A DNA stretch of 64,000 nucleotides from the NCBI GenBank assembly GCA_947253155.1, contig CAMXYK010000005.1:1-64000 (forward strand), read 5' to 3'. This document shows, piece after piece, positions 31,842 to 40,281 of the stretch (position 1 is its first letter; each line of letters opens with the position of its first letter). Made by a program: the position numbers and the translations under genes. The notes under the pieces are model-generated. The model was not told where the DNA came from, did not search any database, and worked only from the letters and a program-made list of their open reading frames with translations. Source of the stretch: an uncultured Bifidobacteriaceae bacterium. Its GTDB lineage: Bacteria; Actinomycetota; Actinomycetes; Actinomycetales; Bifidobacteriaceae.

Positions 31842-33389
31842 GTGTTTAGTATTTTAGAGATGTTTTCAGTAGGCGTTGGTCCTAGTTCTTCGCATACGGT
31901 AGGTCCTATGCGTGCAGCTTATGCGTTTGTTACGTCGCTTAAAAAAAGTGGCAATCTTAAAAACGTTGCGCACGTAAAAGTGACGCTTTATGGCTCATTG
32001 TCTCTAACCGGTCTCGGTCACGGAACCGATCGCGCTTGTGTTGCGGGGCTTGAAGGAAATCTTCCAGATAATGTAAATACCGAACATATGCTTACTATTC
32101 GTGAAGAATGTGGAAAAACTGGCACTTTAACTCTTGCTGGAGAGCATACTATTTCTTTTGACTACGATAATGATGTTGTTTTTGAAAAGTGGAAACGCAT
32201 GGTTATTCATCCTAACGGAATGCGTTTCGTGGCAACGGATGCTAATGGAAACAGCATAGATGAGCAAGTATGGTACTCAATTGGCGGCGGATTTGTGCGT
32301 CAAGGTCATGCTGATGATGCAATGGTTGGGTTGCATGAGCGCGTTACTGAGCAGGATGAAAATAATCAAAGCGATAGTAACGGCGAAAGTAGTAGCGAAA
32401 GTAATAGCGAAAATAGTAACGAAAGTAATAGCGAAAGTAATAGCGAAAATACAGAAAACGTTTCAAATCAAACAAAAGATACTACTGTACCGTATCCTTT
32501 TATTTCATGCGACGAGCTTATAAATATTTGTTTAGAAAATCATATGTCAATAAGCGATATTGTGTGGCAAAACGAGCTTGCACTGCATGAAGGTGATGCT
32601 GACTACGTGCGCAACTATTTGCTACACGTTTGGAATGTTATGAGCAAATGCGTGGAAAATGGTTGCAATTCAAAGCAGGCGATTTTGCCAGGAGGGCTTG
32701 ATGTGCCTCGTAGAGCGCCTCACATGTACGAGCGTTTAGCTGCAAATTCAGACATGCTACGCAATAATCGTCGTCGTTCTGACTCAGCTTTAGAAAGTTC
32801 GGATTCAGCTTGGGTGAATCTTTTTGCGCTCGCAGTAAGTGAAGAAAACGCTGGTGGAGGGCGCATTGTTACTGCTCCAACGAATGGATCTGCTGGAATT
32901 ATTCCTGCAGTATTGCAATATTATTGGCGGTTCGTTGATTCTGCTAATGAAGATGGAATTGTGCGTTTCTTGCTTGCTGCTGGCGCTGTTGGTTACTTGT
33001 TTAAGCGAAATGCTTCAATTTCGGGTGCTGAAGTTGGTTGCCAAGGAGAGGTTGGTTCTGCTTGTTCAATGGCTGCTGCCGGATTGTGTGAAGTATTGGG
33101 AGGAACGCCTGAACAGGTTGAGAATGCTGCAGAAATTGGTATTGAACACCATTTGGGGCTTACATGCGATCCTGTAGGCGGTTTGGTGCAAATTCCGTGC
33201 ATTGAGCGTAATGCTATGGCCGCGAATACTGCAATTAATGCTGTTCGCATGGCAATGCTTGGAGATGGTTCGCATATGGTAAGTCTTGACCAAGCAATTA
33301 AGACAATGAAAGAAACTGGTCATGACATGATGTCTAAATATCGAGAAACATCAAAAGGTGGTCTAGCTGTAAACGTTGTTGAGTGCTAA
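31842..33389 (+). CDS. sdaA: L-serine dehydratase (single-chain, iron-sulfur)
   Basis: 515 residues from GTG 31842 (or 528 from GTG 31803): deaminates L-serine to pyruvate and ammonia. The family's usual first residues (FSILEMF-VGVGPSSSHTVGPM) begin exactly at GTG 31842, and TACAAT ends 6 nt before it, suggesting a leaderless message; neither start has a Shine-Dalgarno. The alpha domain keeps Cys in EVGCQGEVGSAC, LTCDPVGG and IPCIER for the 4Fe-4S cluster. A Ser/Asn/Glu repeat insert (32371-32450) lies between the beta and alpha domains, where two-chain enzymes are split. Links with SstT and CysE in serine use. Confidence 0.92.
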   Translation: MFSILEMFSVGVGPSSSHTVGPMRAAYAFVTSLKKSGNLKNVAHVKVTLYGSLSLTGLGHGTDRACVAGLEGNLPDNVNTEHMLTIREECGKTGTLTLAGEHTISFDYDNDVVFEKWKRMVIHPNGMRFVATDANGNSIDEQVWYSIGGGFVRQGHADDAMVGLHERVTEQDENNQSDSNGESSSESNSENSNESNSESNSENTENVSNQTKDTTVPYPFISCDELINICLENHMSISDIVWQNELALHEGDADYVRNYLLHVWNVMSKCVENGCNSKQAILPGGLDVPRRAPHMYERLAANSDMLRNNRRRSDSALESSDSAWVNLFALAVSEENAGGGRIVTAPTNGSAGIIPAVLQYYWRFVDSANEDGIVRFLLAAGAVGYLFKRNASISGAEVGCQGEVGSACSMAAAGLCEVLGGTPEQVENAAEIGIEHHLGLTCDPVGGLVQIPCIERNAMAANTAINAVRMAMLGDGSHMVSLDQAIKTMKETGHDMMSKYRETSKGGLAVNVVEC

Positions 33390-33517
33390 TCTAGGACAGG
33401 TTAATCTATTAAGTTAATCTAAATTGTTTTAGTAATGCTAGATGGCTGTGCAAGACGTCTATGCAGATGTTATACTGTTGCAGATTATACTGTTTGGAGT
33501 TGTAAAAAGGAGGCAAT

Positions 33518-33925
33518 ATGGCACAGGATATGCCAGAAGTAATTGCAGAATTTGGCACTACGCCAACGGTGACGTTCCCGGAATCTGAACCGCCAGCAGG
33601 TCTTAAGGTTGTTGAATTAGTTGAAGGTAATGGTCCAGTAGTTCGCGCTGGTGACACTGTAACCGTGAATTACCATGGTGTTGTTTGGGGAGCTGAAAAG
33701 CCATTTGATTCGAGCTTTGAGCGCCATATGCCAGCCAGCTTTGGTATTGGCGTTGGACAAGTTATTCAGGGTTGGGATCGCACAGTTCCGGGTCATAATG
33801 TTGGCTCTCGTCTGTTGATTTCGATTCCACCAGAGTATGGTTATGGTTCTCGCGGTGTGCCACAAGCTGGTATTGGCGGTGGGGACACTTTAGTATTTGT
33901 TGTTGATGTTATTTCAACTCGTTGA
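33518..33925 (+). CDS. FKBP-type peptidyl-prolyl cis-trans isomerase
   Basis: 135 residues, a single cytosolic FKBP domain without signal peptide. Motifs: GDTVTVNYHGVVWG, FDSSFERHMPASFGIGVGQVIQGWD and IPPEYGYGSRG, with the aromatic active-site residues kept. AAGGAGG lies 6 nt before the ATG. Followed by greA 87 nt downstream on the same strand; the two may share a transcript. Confidence 0.95.
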   Translation: MAQDMPEVIAEFGTTPTVTFPESEPPAGLKVVELVEGNGPVVRAGDTVTVNYHGVVWGAEKPFDSSFERHMPASFGIGVGQVIQGWDRTVPGHNVGSRLLISIPPEYGYGSRGVPQAGIGGGDTLVFVVDVISTR

Positions 33926-34012
33926 GTGAAAGTGTGCGTTTTATTTTCGCGCATGTTGGCTTGGCTGTGTATCTATATAGCTATATAAGAGATTGTTGGA
34001 TAGGAGGTAGCA

Positions 34013-34492
34013 ATGGCTGAAGAAAAAACTATTTTGCTTACGCAAGAAGCGTATGACAAGCTGAAGGAAGAACTAGAGCATCGCGAAGGTGAGTATCGAG
34101 AAGAAATTACCGAGCGTATTGCTGCGGCTCGAGCTGAAGGTGATTTGTCGGAAAATGGCGGTTACCAAGCTGCTCGTGAGGAGCAAGGCAAGAATGAGGG
34201 CCGTATTAACGAGCTTATTGTAAAGCTTCGTAATGCTAAGATTCTTGAAGCTCCAAAAGCTGGAACTGTTGGTAACGGTTCTTTAGTAACTGTTGAACTT
34301 GCAGGTCGCGAGATGACGTATGTTCTTGGTTCTCGAGATATTGCTGTAGCAACAGATTATGACGTAATTAGCCCAGAGTCTCCAATTGGTGCAGCTATTA
34401 TGGGTGCTCATGCGGGAGACACTGTTAGCTATGCGGCTCCTAATGGTCGTGAGATTTCTGTAACTATTAAGGATTCTCATCCGCTGGCGTAA
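34013..34492 (+). CDS. greA: Transcription elongation factor GreA
   Basis: 159 residues: N-terminal coiled coil with the acidic tip ARAEGDLSENGGYQAAREEQ and a C-terminal FKBP-like domain ending SYAAPNGREISVTI. It rescues backtracked RNA polymerase by stimulating transcript cleavage. AGGAGG lies 6 nt before the ATG, and a strong terminator follows. Confidence 0.96.
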   Translation: MAEEKTILLTQEAYDKLKEELEHREGEYREEITERIAAARAEGDLSENGGYQAAREEQGKNEGRINELIVKLRNAKILEAPKAGTVGNGSLVTVELAGREMTYVLGSRDIAVATDYDVISPESPIGAAIMGAHAGDTVSYAAPNGREISVTIKDSHPLA

Positions 34493-34583
34493 GTTGTGTG
34501 AGTTGTGTAATTCTTGCATACTTGCGTAAGTTACGTAAGTTACATGATTTTCATAATCTGCATAAGTTAATTTTATAAATATT

Positions 34584-34634
34584 ATTCTCCCCACTTAGTT
34601 CATATTTTGAAATAAGTGGGGAGAATATTTTTTT
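34584..34634 (+). terminator. Terminator after greA
   Basis: ATTCTCCCCACTTA / TAAGTGGGGAGAAT, a 14-bp stem, then ATTTTTTTT. Strong factor-independent terminator; it may also work for lexA from the other side, though with a weaker U-run. Confidence 0.92.
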
Positions 34635-34710
34635 TGAGGGGTTGGGGGATAAGTTTTATATTTTTGCGGCTAAAACTGCGGCTAAAACTTATATTTTTAG
34701 CAACTATGCT

Positions 34711-35445
34711 TTATATTTTGCGCAGTACTGTAACAACTTTTCCCATAATTGTTGCATGTGAACCGTCAATTGGTGAATATGCTGGATTGTGTGGAATAAG
34801 CCAAACGTGACCATTGTCATTTCGGAAAGTTTTTACAGTTGCTTCATTGTCAAGCAATGCAGCGACGATATCTCCATTAACTGCTTCATGCTGTTCTCGA
34901 ACCACAACATAATCTCCGTCGCAAATAGCGGCATCAATCATTGAATCTCCATGAACTTCAAGCATAAAAAGATTTCCTGTGCCTGTTAAGCGTTCTGGCA
35001 GGCGCATAACATCTTCAACATGCTGCTCAGCTGTAATAGGCATTCCTGCTGCAATTCTTCCTACTAACGGTACGTCTCTAGAATTAATAACAGCATCAGA
35101 ATCATAAGCGCTAATTTCTACTGATTGTGAATTATTTTCTTTAATTCTGTTTGCGTTTTTAGTAGGAAGCAGTGAATCGTCAATAATCTCTATTGCGCGA
35201 CCTTTATTTGCGCTAATACGCAAAATTCCTTTTTCTTCTAGTGCGCGCAATTGATGTTTTACTGAAGATGGGCTACGAAGTCCAACGGCTTCGCCGATTT
35301 CGCGAAAAGAAGGAGGGAAACCATGAATTTTGAGATTGTTTTGAATAGCATTAACAATATCGCGCTGGCGCTCTGTGAGGGAAGATTCGTCAACGTTGCT
35401 TATATAAGCGGTATTATTAATGTCTTTCGTGTTTTCATTACTCAT
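34711..35445 (-). CDS. lexA: SOS repressor LexA
   Basis: 244 residues from ATG 35445, chosen for AAAGGAG 5 nt upstream; the longer frame to 35520 would run through the operator. N-terminal winged helix LTERQRDIVNAIQ with FPPSFREIGEAVGLRSPSSVKHQL; a linker; cleavage site Ala-Gly in VGRIAAGMP; catalytic Ser in HGDSMIDA and Lys in DNEATVKTF. RecA-stimulated self-cleavage derepresses the SOS genes, among them the divergent LysM gene. SOS boxes at 35494-35573 indicate autoregulation. Confidence 0.97.
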   Translation of the reverse strand: MSNENTKDINNTAYISNVDESSLTERQRDIVNAIQNNLKIHGFPPSFREIGEAVGLRSPSSVKHQLRALEEKGILRISANKGRAIEIIDDSLLPTKNANRIKENNSQSVEISAYDSDAVINSRDVPLVGRIAAGMPITAEQHVEDVMRLPERLTGTGNLFMLEVHGDSMIDAAICDGDYVVVREQHEAVNGDIVAALLDNEATVKTFRNDNGHVWLIPHNPAYSPIDGSHATIMGKVVTVLRKI

Positions 35446-35493
35446 GGTGCTCCTTTCAATAATTTTATGATAGCGCACTTTCTTTAAAAAATC

Positions 35494-35573
35494 AAACATA
35501 TGTTCGACACGCCGTTGCAACCCTCGAACAAATGTGTCATTATTGATACACCTGTTCGATAGAACAAATGTTC
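35494..35573. promoter_or_regulatory. SOS boxes between lexA and LysM gene
   Basis: GAAC-AAAT-GTTC (35562-35573) is a perfect match to the GAAC-N4-GTTC core used by Gram-positive LexA; AAAC-ATAT-GTTC (35494-35505) has one mismatch; GAAC-AAAT-GTGT (35526-35537) is a weak third. They are spaced so that both divergent promoters can be covered. Confidence 0.85.
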
Positions 35574-35602
35574 AGTTGATTGAGGATGGAGAAAGGATAG
35601 TT

Positions 35603-35986
35603 ATGAATACGTCATCTAGAAACGGTTATTATGGGGTAGCGAGAATTGAAAGACGTTCAAAACAATATGCACACTATAGCCGCAGTATTGTTGCTAAACG
35701 CAATAGCAAGAATAAAATGATGCGTATATTAGTGTTACTTATGTCATTAGTTACGCTTTGTGCGCTGTTTATGCCAAGAACAGCTGTTTCTGCTGTGCCT
35801 GAAAAGTTTGTAACATATACAGTGCGTCCGGGGGATAACTTATGGAATTATGCTGCGACTATTACTCCTAAAAACGGTAATGTTGCAGATAATGTTGAAA
35901 GATTAATTTCTTTTAACCATCTTTCTTCACCAGATTTAGAAGTAGGGCAGTCTATTAATGTTCCAATAGTCAGTTCTAATAAGTAG
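35603..35986 (+). CDS. LysM membrane protein, SOS-controlled cell-division inhibitor candidate (ChiZ/YneA/DivS-like)
   Basis: 127 residues from ATG 35603 (GAAAGGA 6 nt upstream). A basic cytoplasmic N-terminus, one membrane helix (MMRILVLLMSLVTLCALFMP), and an external LysM domain (YTVRPGDNLWNYA to LEVGQSINVPIV). The order lexA / LysM protein / nrdR is the same as in mycobacteria, where the LysM protein Rv2719c (ChiZ) is DNA-damage induced and slows division; YneA and DivS play this role elsewhere. The SOS box at 35562 lies about 30 nt before the gene. Function inferred from context. Confidence 0.82.
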   Translation: MNTSSRNGYYGVARIERRSKQYAHYSRSIVAKRNSKNKMMRILVLLMSLVTLCALFMPRTAVSAVPEKFVTYTVRPGDNLWNYAATITPKNGNVADNVERLISFNHLSSPDLEVGQSINVPIVSSNK

Positions 35987-36038
35987 TGCTGAGAAAAATA
36001 AAGTGAACATTATTATGTCGTGTTTCCTTAACTTTTAG

Positions 36039-36044
36039 TATGCT
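36039..36044 (+). promoter_or_regulatory. -10 for leaderless nrdR mRNA
   Basis: TATGCT ends 6 nt before the nrdR ATG (spacer GGATGT) and no Shine-Dalgarno exists. Confidence 0.5.
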
Positions 36045-36050
36045 GGATGT

Positions 36051-36506
36051 ATGCATTGTCCTTTCTGTAAAAATTCCGATACGAAAGTTGTTGATACTCG
36101 TATTAGTGAAGATGGTTACTCTATTCGTCGTAGGCGCGAATGCCAAGTGTGCGGGAATCGTTTTACTACAGTAGAAACAACGCAATTGCTTGTTATGAAG
36201 CGTTCTGGTTCAATTGAGCCTTTTGATCGAGCAAAAGTTGTAGCTGGTGTGAGTAAAGCGTGCCAGGGTCGTCCTATAAATGCGGAAGCATTAAAGATTT
36301 TAGGCATGCGCGTAGAAGCTGATTTGCGTGCGCGTGGTTTAGCACAAGTCACATCTGAGGAAGTGGGTAAAGCTATTCTGAAGCCTTTGCGTGAATTAGA
36401 CGAAGTTGCATATCTTCGCTTTGCTAGTGTGTATCAAAACTTCTCTGGGCTTGAAGATTTTGAGAAAGCTATTGAAGATTTAAAGCGCAGTAAAACGGAA
36501 GAATAA
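36051..36506 (+). CDS. nrdR: Transcriptional repressor NrdR
   Basis: 151 residues. Zinc ribbon with CPFC and CQVCG, followed by the ATP-cone domain (MKRSGSIEPFDRAKVVAGVSKAC to YLRFASVYQNF). NrdR senses dATP/ATP and represses ribonucleotide reductase genes by binding NrdR boxes. The ATG at 36051 begins the invariant MHCPFC. An AT-rich hairpin (AATAGAAAAT / ATTTTCTATT, 36508-36560) follows and may terminate the message. Confidence 0.97.
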   Translation: MHCPFCKNSDTKVVDTRISEDGYSIRRRRECQVCGNRFTTVETTQLLVMKRSGSIEPFDRAKVVAGVSKACQGRPINAEALKILGMRVEADLRARGLAQVTSEEVGKAILKPLRELDEVAYLRFASVYQNFSGLEDFEKAIEDLKRSKTEE

Positions 36507-36609
36507 AAATAGAAAATTTTAACAAATATACAACAAACATATTGTTTACTATTTTCTATTATTTATTCTTCTTAAATTGGAACTTCTTGTATTCTAATTC
36601 ATACGATTA

Positions 36610-38883
36610 TTAGTCAAAATCTTTATCTTCTTTAGTGCGAATAATGACTAATTGTTGTGTTGGCCTTGTCATGGCAACATAAAGATTTGCTGCGGCAGTG
36701 AGCATAGAAGATGCTTCTTGCTCAATTTGAGAAGGCTGAAGCACAATCACTGCGTCGTATTCAAGTCCTTTTACTTCTTCAGCTGTGCAAACGCTGCATT
36801 GACGATCATCTGGATCTTGTTTATTAAGCTTAATCCATGTCTCTTCTGGCAATGCATGTTTTAATGCTTGATTCACAACATCTTTAACGTGCTGGACTTT
36901 TTCTAAAGGAGTAACAATTGAGATTCGACCGCTTCCGTCATCTGCAACAAACTTTTTGAACATATCAACGCAGTACTTTGCTAATGCTTCTTCGCTCTCT
37001 TTCTCAGATTCAACAGTGCAAGATATCAACGAATCAGGAACAGAGCGCACAGCATGAACTGTAGATATGTACAAGCCGGATTTTTTAGCAAGTTCACTTG
37101 AAACTTCGGAAACTTCGCGAGGATTACGATAATTAATCGTCAACTCGTAAAGATCCCAGTTTGCTTCTCCAAACAGAGAATTCATATTCTTTTGCCAACG
37201 GTGAGTTCCACCAAGAGAAGAAGTTTGTGCAACATCGCCAACAATAGTAAAGGAGCGTGAAGGGCATCGACGAATAAGCATACGCCAATCCATAGCAGTA
37301 AGCTCTTGAGCTTCATCGACCACTATGTGACCATATGTCCATTCACGGTCTGATGCTGCTTTTCGAGCAAGCATACCAGCGTCATCTCCCTGCAAATTGT
37401 CAAGAAGCATATCTGCAGTTACTATTCCATTTCCAATACCGGCTTGAGCTAAAGTATCAGCTGCAAACTGTTGTTCTTCAAGCTTTTTAGCTTGTAGAGC
37501 GGCTTTTTGAGAATCAAGTTTAGGATCAGGTCCAAGTAATTCCATTGCTTCGTCAAGAAGTGGAATATCAGAACGTGTTAAAGGACTTCCCTTTGGCCTA
37601 GTAAGGCTTTCAATATCTTCTTCACTAAGCCAAGGAGCATATTTTCGCAACTTATCAGGCTTGGAAAAAAGCTGGTCTATAAGCCATTCTCCAGTCATAG
37701 GCAACCAAGAAAGATTAAGTGTAATGCGTAGCTTATCGTCTAAACGAAGTTGAGAAGTTATGTCGTTTAATTCAGCCTGATCAGGAACGTAATCAAGCTG
37801 TTCCAAATAGCGGTTTTTCAATATGCTAAGAACAGTTTTAACAAATGTGTTACGTGCTTGATTATGAGGTTGGTGACTGCGTTGCGCATCGGATTGTGCA
37901 AGCTTAATATCCTCTTCTAAAAGTGGGACGCTAAATCCTCCAATATGCAATGTTGGAAGATTTTTTGGTATGCGAATGCGCGACGCAATAGCGTTAGAAA
38001 TAACTGTGCGCATCTTGTACATTCCCTTTAGCTTTGCTGCGTGAGGGGAATCTTCGCAAGTTGCATGTATTCCAGGAATTAAGTCTGCAATAGTACGGCT
38101 CACTACGCCAGTTTCACCTAAGGAAGGAAGTACTTGATCAATATAGCGCAAAAATGCTGAGCTTGGTCCAACAATAAGAACGCCAGAACGTTCTAGCTTT
38201 CGTCGATGAGTATAAAGCAAGTATGCGGCGCGATGCAAAGCTACGGCCGTTTTTCCTGTTCCAGGTCCGCCTTGAACCACAATAGTTCGATCAAGAGGAG
38301 CTCGAATAATACGATCCTGCTCTGCCTGAATAGTGGCTACAATATCAGTCATTTTTCCGGTTCTGCGAGATCCCAAAGAAGCAAGTAAAGCGCCTTCACC
38401 AGTAAGAGTTCCTTGCTGTGAAGCTTTTCCTACTTCTTCAGAATGTATATCAAGAACTTCGTCTTCAATACCAATAACATCTCTGAAACGGAGAGTAATA
38501 TGACGTCTCATAACAATATCGCCATGATGCGAAGGCGTGGCCTCATAAAAAGGTCGAGCAGCTTCAGCACGCCAATCTGTAAGAATAGGATCGTGCTCTT
38601 CGCTAAGCAAACCTATGCGGCCAATATAACGATGAGTACCTTCTGTATTGTCAAGTCTTCCAAAAACAAGACGGTCTTCAACAGCACGTAATTGTGTAAG
38701 ACGATCCTCGTACATAGTTGCAAAAGAATCACGTTCGGTTCGCTGAGTAGGGGATCCGTGAGAACCAGCTGCTCGAACTGTGTCTAAACGTGTACGAATA
38801 GTGTTGCGCAAGTCGTCGAGTCGACCGTAAGCGCGGTCAACAGCCTGCTGTTCTTCGCTAAGTTGTGAGGAATAAGTAGACAT
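36610..38883 (-). CDS. helD: HelD-like RNA polymerase recycling helicase/ATPase
   Basis: 757 residues, superfamily I. N-terminal coiled region (EEQQAVDRAYGRLDDLRNTIRTRL) typical of HelD, Walker A GGPGTGKTAVALHR, Walker B HIVVDEAQELT, motif III VGDVAQTSSLGGTHRW, and motif VI near YVAMTRPTQQLVII. HelD proteins remove stalled RNA polymerase from DNA, and in some actinobacteria protect against rifampicin. UvrD-like repair function is the alternative; the N-terminus favours HelD. Upstream, 38884-39222 is AT-rich; a TACAAT box on the minus strand at 38916-38921 may be its -10, and I see no gene there. Confidence 0.85.
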   Translation of the reverse strand: MSTYSSQLSEEQQAVDRAYGRLDDLRNTIRTRLDTVRAAGSHGSPTQRTERDSFATMYEDRLTQLRAVEDRLVFGRLDNTEGTHRYIGRIGLLSEEHDPILTDWRAEAARPFYEATPSHHGDIVMRRHITLRFRDVIGIEDEVLDIHSEEVGKASQQGTLTGEGALLASLGSRRTGKMTDIVATIQAEQDRIIRAPLDRTIVVQGGPGTGKTAVALHRAAYLLYTHRRKLERSGVLIVGPSSAFLRYIDQVLPSLGETGVVSRTIADLIPGIHATCEDSPHAAKLKGMYKMRTVISNAIASRIRIPKNLPTLHIGGFSVPLLEEDIKLAQSDAQRSHQPHNQARNTFVKTVLSILKNRYLEQLDYVPDQAELNDITSQLRLDDKLRITLNLSWLPMTGEWLIDQLFSKPDKLRKYAPWLSEEDIESLTRPKGSPLTRSDIPLLDEAMELLGPDPKLDSQKAALQAKKLEEQQFAADTLAQAGIGNGIVTADMLLDNLQGDDAGMLARKAASDREWTYGHIVVDEAQELTAMDWRMLIRRCPSRSFTIVGDVAQTSSLGGTHRWQKNMNSLFGEANWDLYELTINYRNPREVSEVSSELAKKSGLYISTVHAVRSVPDSLISCTVESEKESEEALAKYCVDMFKKFVADDGSGRISIVTPLEKVQHVKDVVNQALKHALPEETWIKLNKQDPDDRQCSVCTAEEVKGLEYDAVIVLQPSQIEQEASSMLTAAANLYVAMTRPTQQLVIIRTKEDKDFD

Positions 38884-39222
38884 ATGCGTCCATTCTTCGT
38901 AAAATTTGCAACCAAATTGTATCCAAATTAAGGCATTTAAGTATATCTCGAGGCTTATACACTATTTTTCTCGTGTTGTGATATTTCAACTTGTTAAAAA
39001 GATTTTTTAAAAATTTACTGTATTTGCTTTGTATGCACAAAATACGATATAAACATATGTTTATAAGAGTTGATTTTGAATTATAAAGCGATAGAATTCT
39101 TGAGTTGTACAGCATAAAACGATTAAGAGAATATTCTTCGTTTTTGGTACCGCATAAAAGATTAAATGTATTGCAGTATCACTGTTGATATTGCAAGCTT
39201 ACGATACAGAAAGGTTGTTCTG

Positions 39223-40179
39223 ATGAAGAAGCTTATTCTTGATTTGGACACTGGCGTTGACGATACATTAGCAATTTCTTACGCCCTTGGTAGCCCAGAA
39301 GTTGAGCTTATTGGCATTACTGGAACTTATGGCAATGTTCTTATGGAACAGGGCGTGCGCAATGCTCTTGCTATTACTGACTTGTTTGGTCATCCAGAAG
39401 TGAAAGTGTATCGTGGTTTATCGCACGCAAGCAAGAAGGATTCATTTGAAGTATTGCCAATTTCTGCATTTATCCATGGTGATAATGGTATTGGCGATGT
39501 TGTTATTCCAGATTCCAAGCGTGAAGCTGAGTCAGAACCAGCTGTTGATTTCATAATTGACGCAGTTAAGACTTATGGCAAGGATCTTATTTATGTTCCA
39601 ACTGGTCCTATGACAAATATTGCTGCTGCATTGCATAAGGCTCCAGAAATCAAAGATGAAATTGGCAAGATTGTTCTTATGGGCGGCGCTCTTACAATTC
39701 ATGGAAATGTAACTCCTTGGATGGAAGCTAATATTTCTCAAGATCCAGATGCAGCTGACGTTCTGTTCCGTTCTGGCGCTCCAGTAACAATGGTTGGTTT
39801 GGATGTAACATTGCAAACCTTGCTTACCTATAAGGAAACGCAACAGTGGCGTGATCTTGGCACAAAAGCTGGTAAGTTCCTTGCGGATATGACTGACTTC
39901 TACATTAAGGCTTACGAGACTACTGCTCCTCACCTTGGTGGCTGCGGTTTGCACGATCCGTTGGCTGTTGCAGTTGCTGTTGACCCAACGCTTGTAACTA
40001 CGTTGCCGATTAACATGCAAGTGGATGTGGAAGGTCCAACTCGTGGCCGCACTATTGGTGATGTCACTCGTTTGAACGATCCAGTTAAAACTATGCAAGT
40101 AGCTGTTGGAGTAGATGTTAAACGCTTCTTGAGTGAATTTATGTCCCGCATTTCTGGTTTAGCAAAAATTGCAGGCTGA
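39223..40179 (+). CDS. Nucleoside hydrolase (IUNH family), first copy
   Basis: 318 residues from ATG 39223 (AGAAAGG 9 nt upstream; the longer frame lacks a ribosome binding site). Calcium-binding signature LDLDTGVDDTLA at the N-terminus, PTGPMTNIAAAL, MGGA and the C-terminal LHDPLAVAVAVDP with the second Asp ligand. Cleaves nucleosides to base and ribose. Followed after 102 nt by an MFS permease on the same strand, which may import the nucleoside. About 22 kb upstream of a second, diverged family member (61544). Confidence 0.94.
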   Translation: MKKLILDLDTGVDDTLAISYALGSPEVELIGITGTYGNVLMEQGVRNALAITDLFGHPEVKVYRGLSHASKKDSFEVLPISAFIHGDNGIGDVVIPDSKREAESEPAVDFIIDAVKTYGKDLIYVPTGPMTNIAAALHKAPEIKDEIGKIVLMGGALTIHGNVTPWMEANISQDPDAADVLFRSGAPVTMVGLDVTLQTLLTYKETQQWRDLGTKAGKFLADMTDFYIKAYETTAPHLGGCGLHDPLAVAVAVDPTLVTTLPINMQVDVEGPTRGRTIGDVTRLNDPVKTMQVAVGVDVKRFLSEFMSRISGLAKIAG

Positions 40180-40281
40180 TAAGCTCCGTTTATTGCATCT
40201 AAAGCATCCTACTGCATCTTACAGTAGCTTGCATTAACTTAAATTATTTAAATATATACGTAATAAGTTGATTGGATTATT

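Noticed and set aside
39532..40098. 188-residue frame antisense to the nucleoside hydrolase
   Set aside because: Shadow frame; His/Ser/Trp-rich composition without domain.
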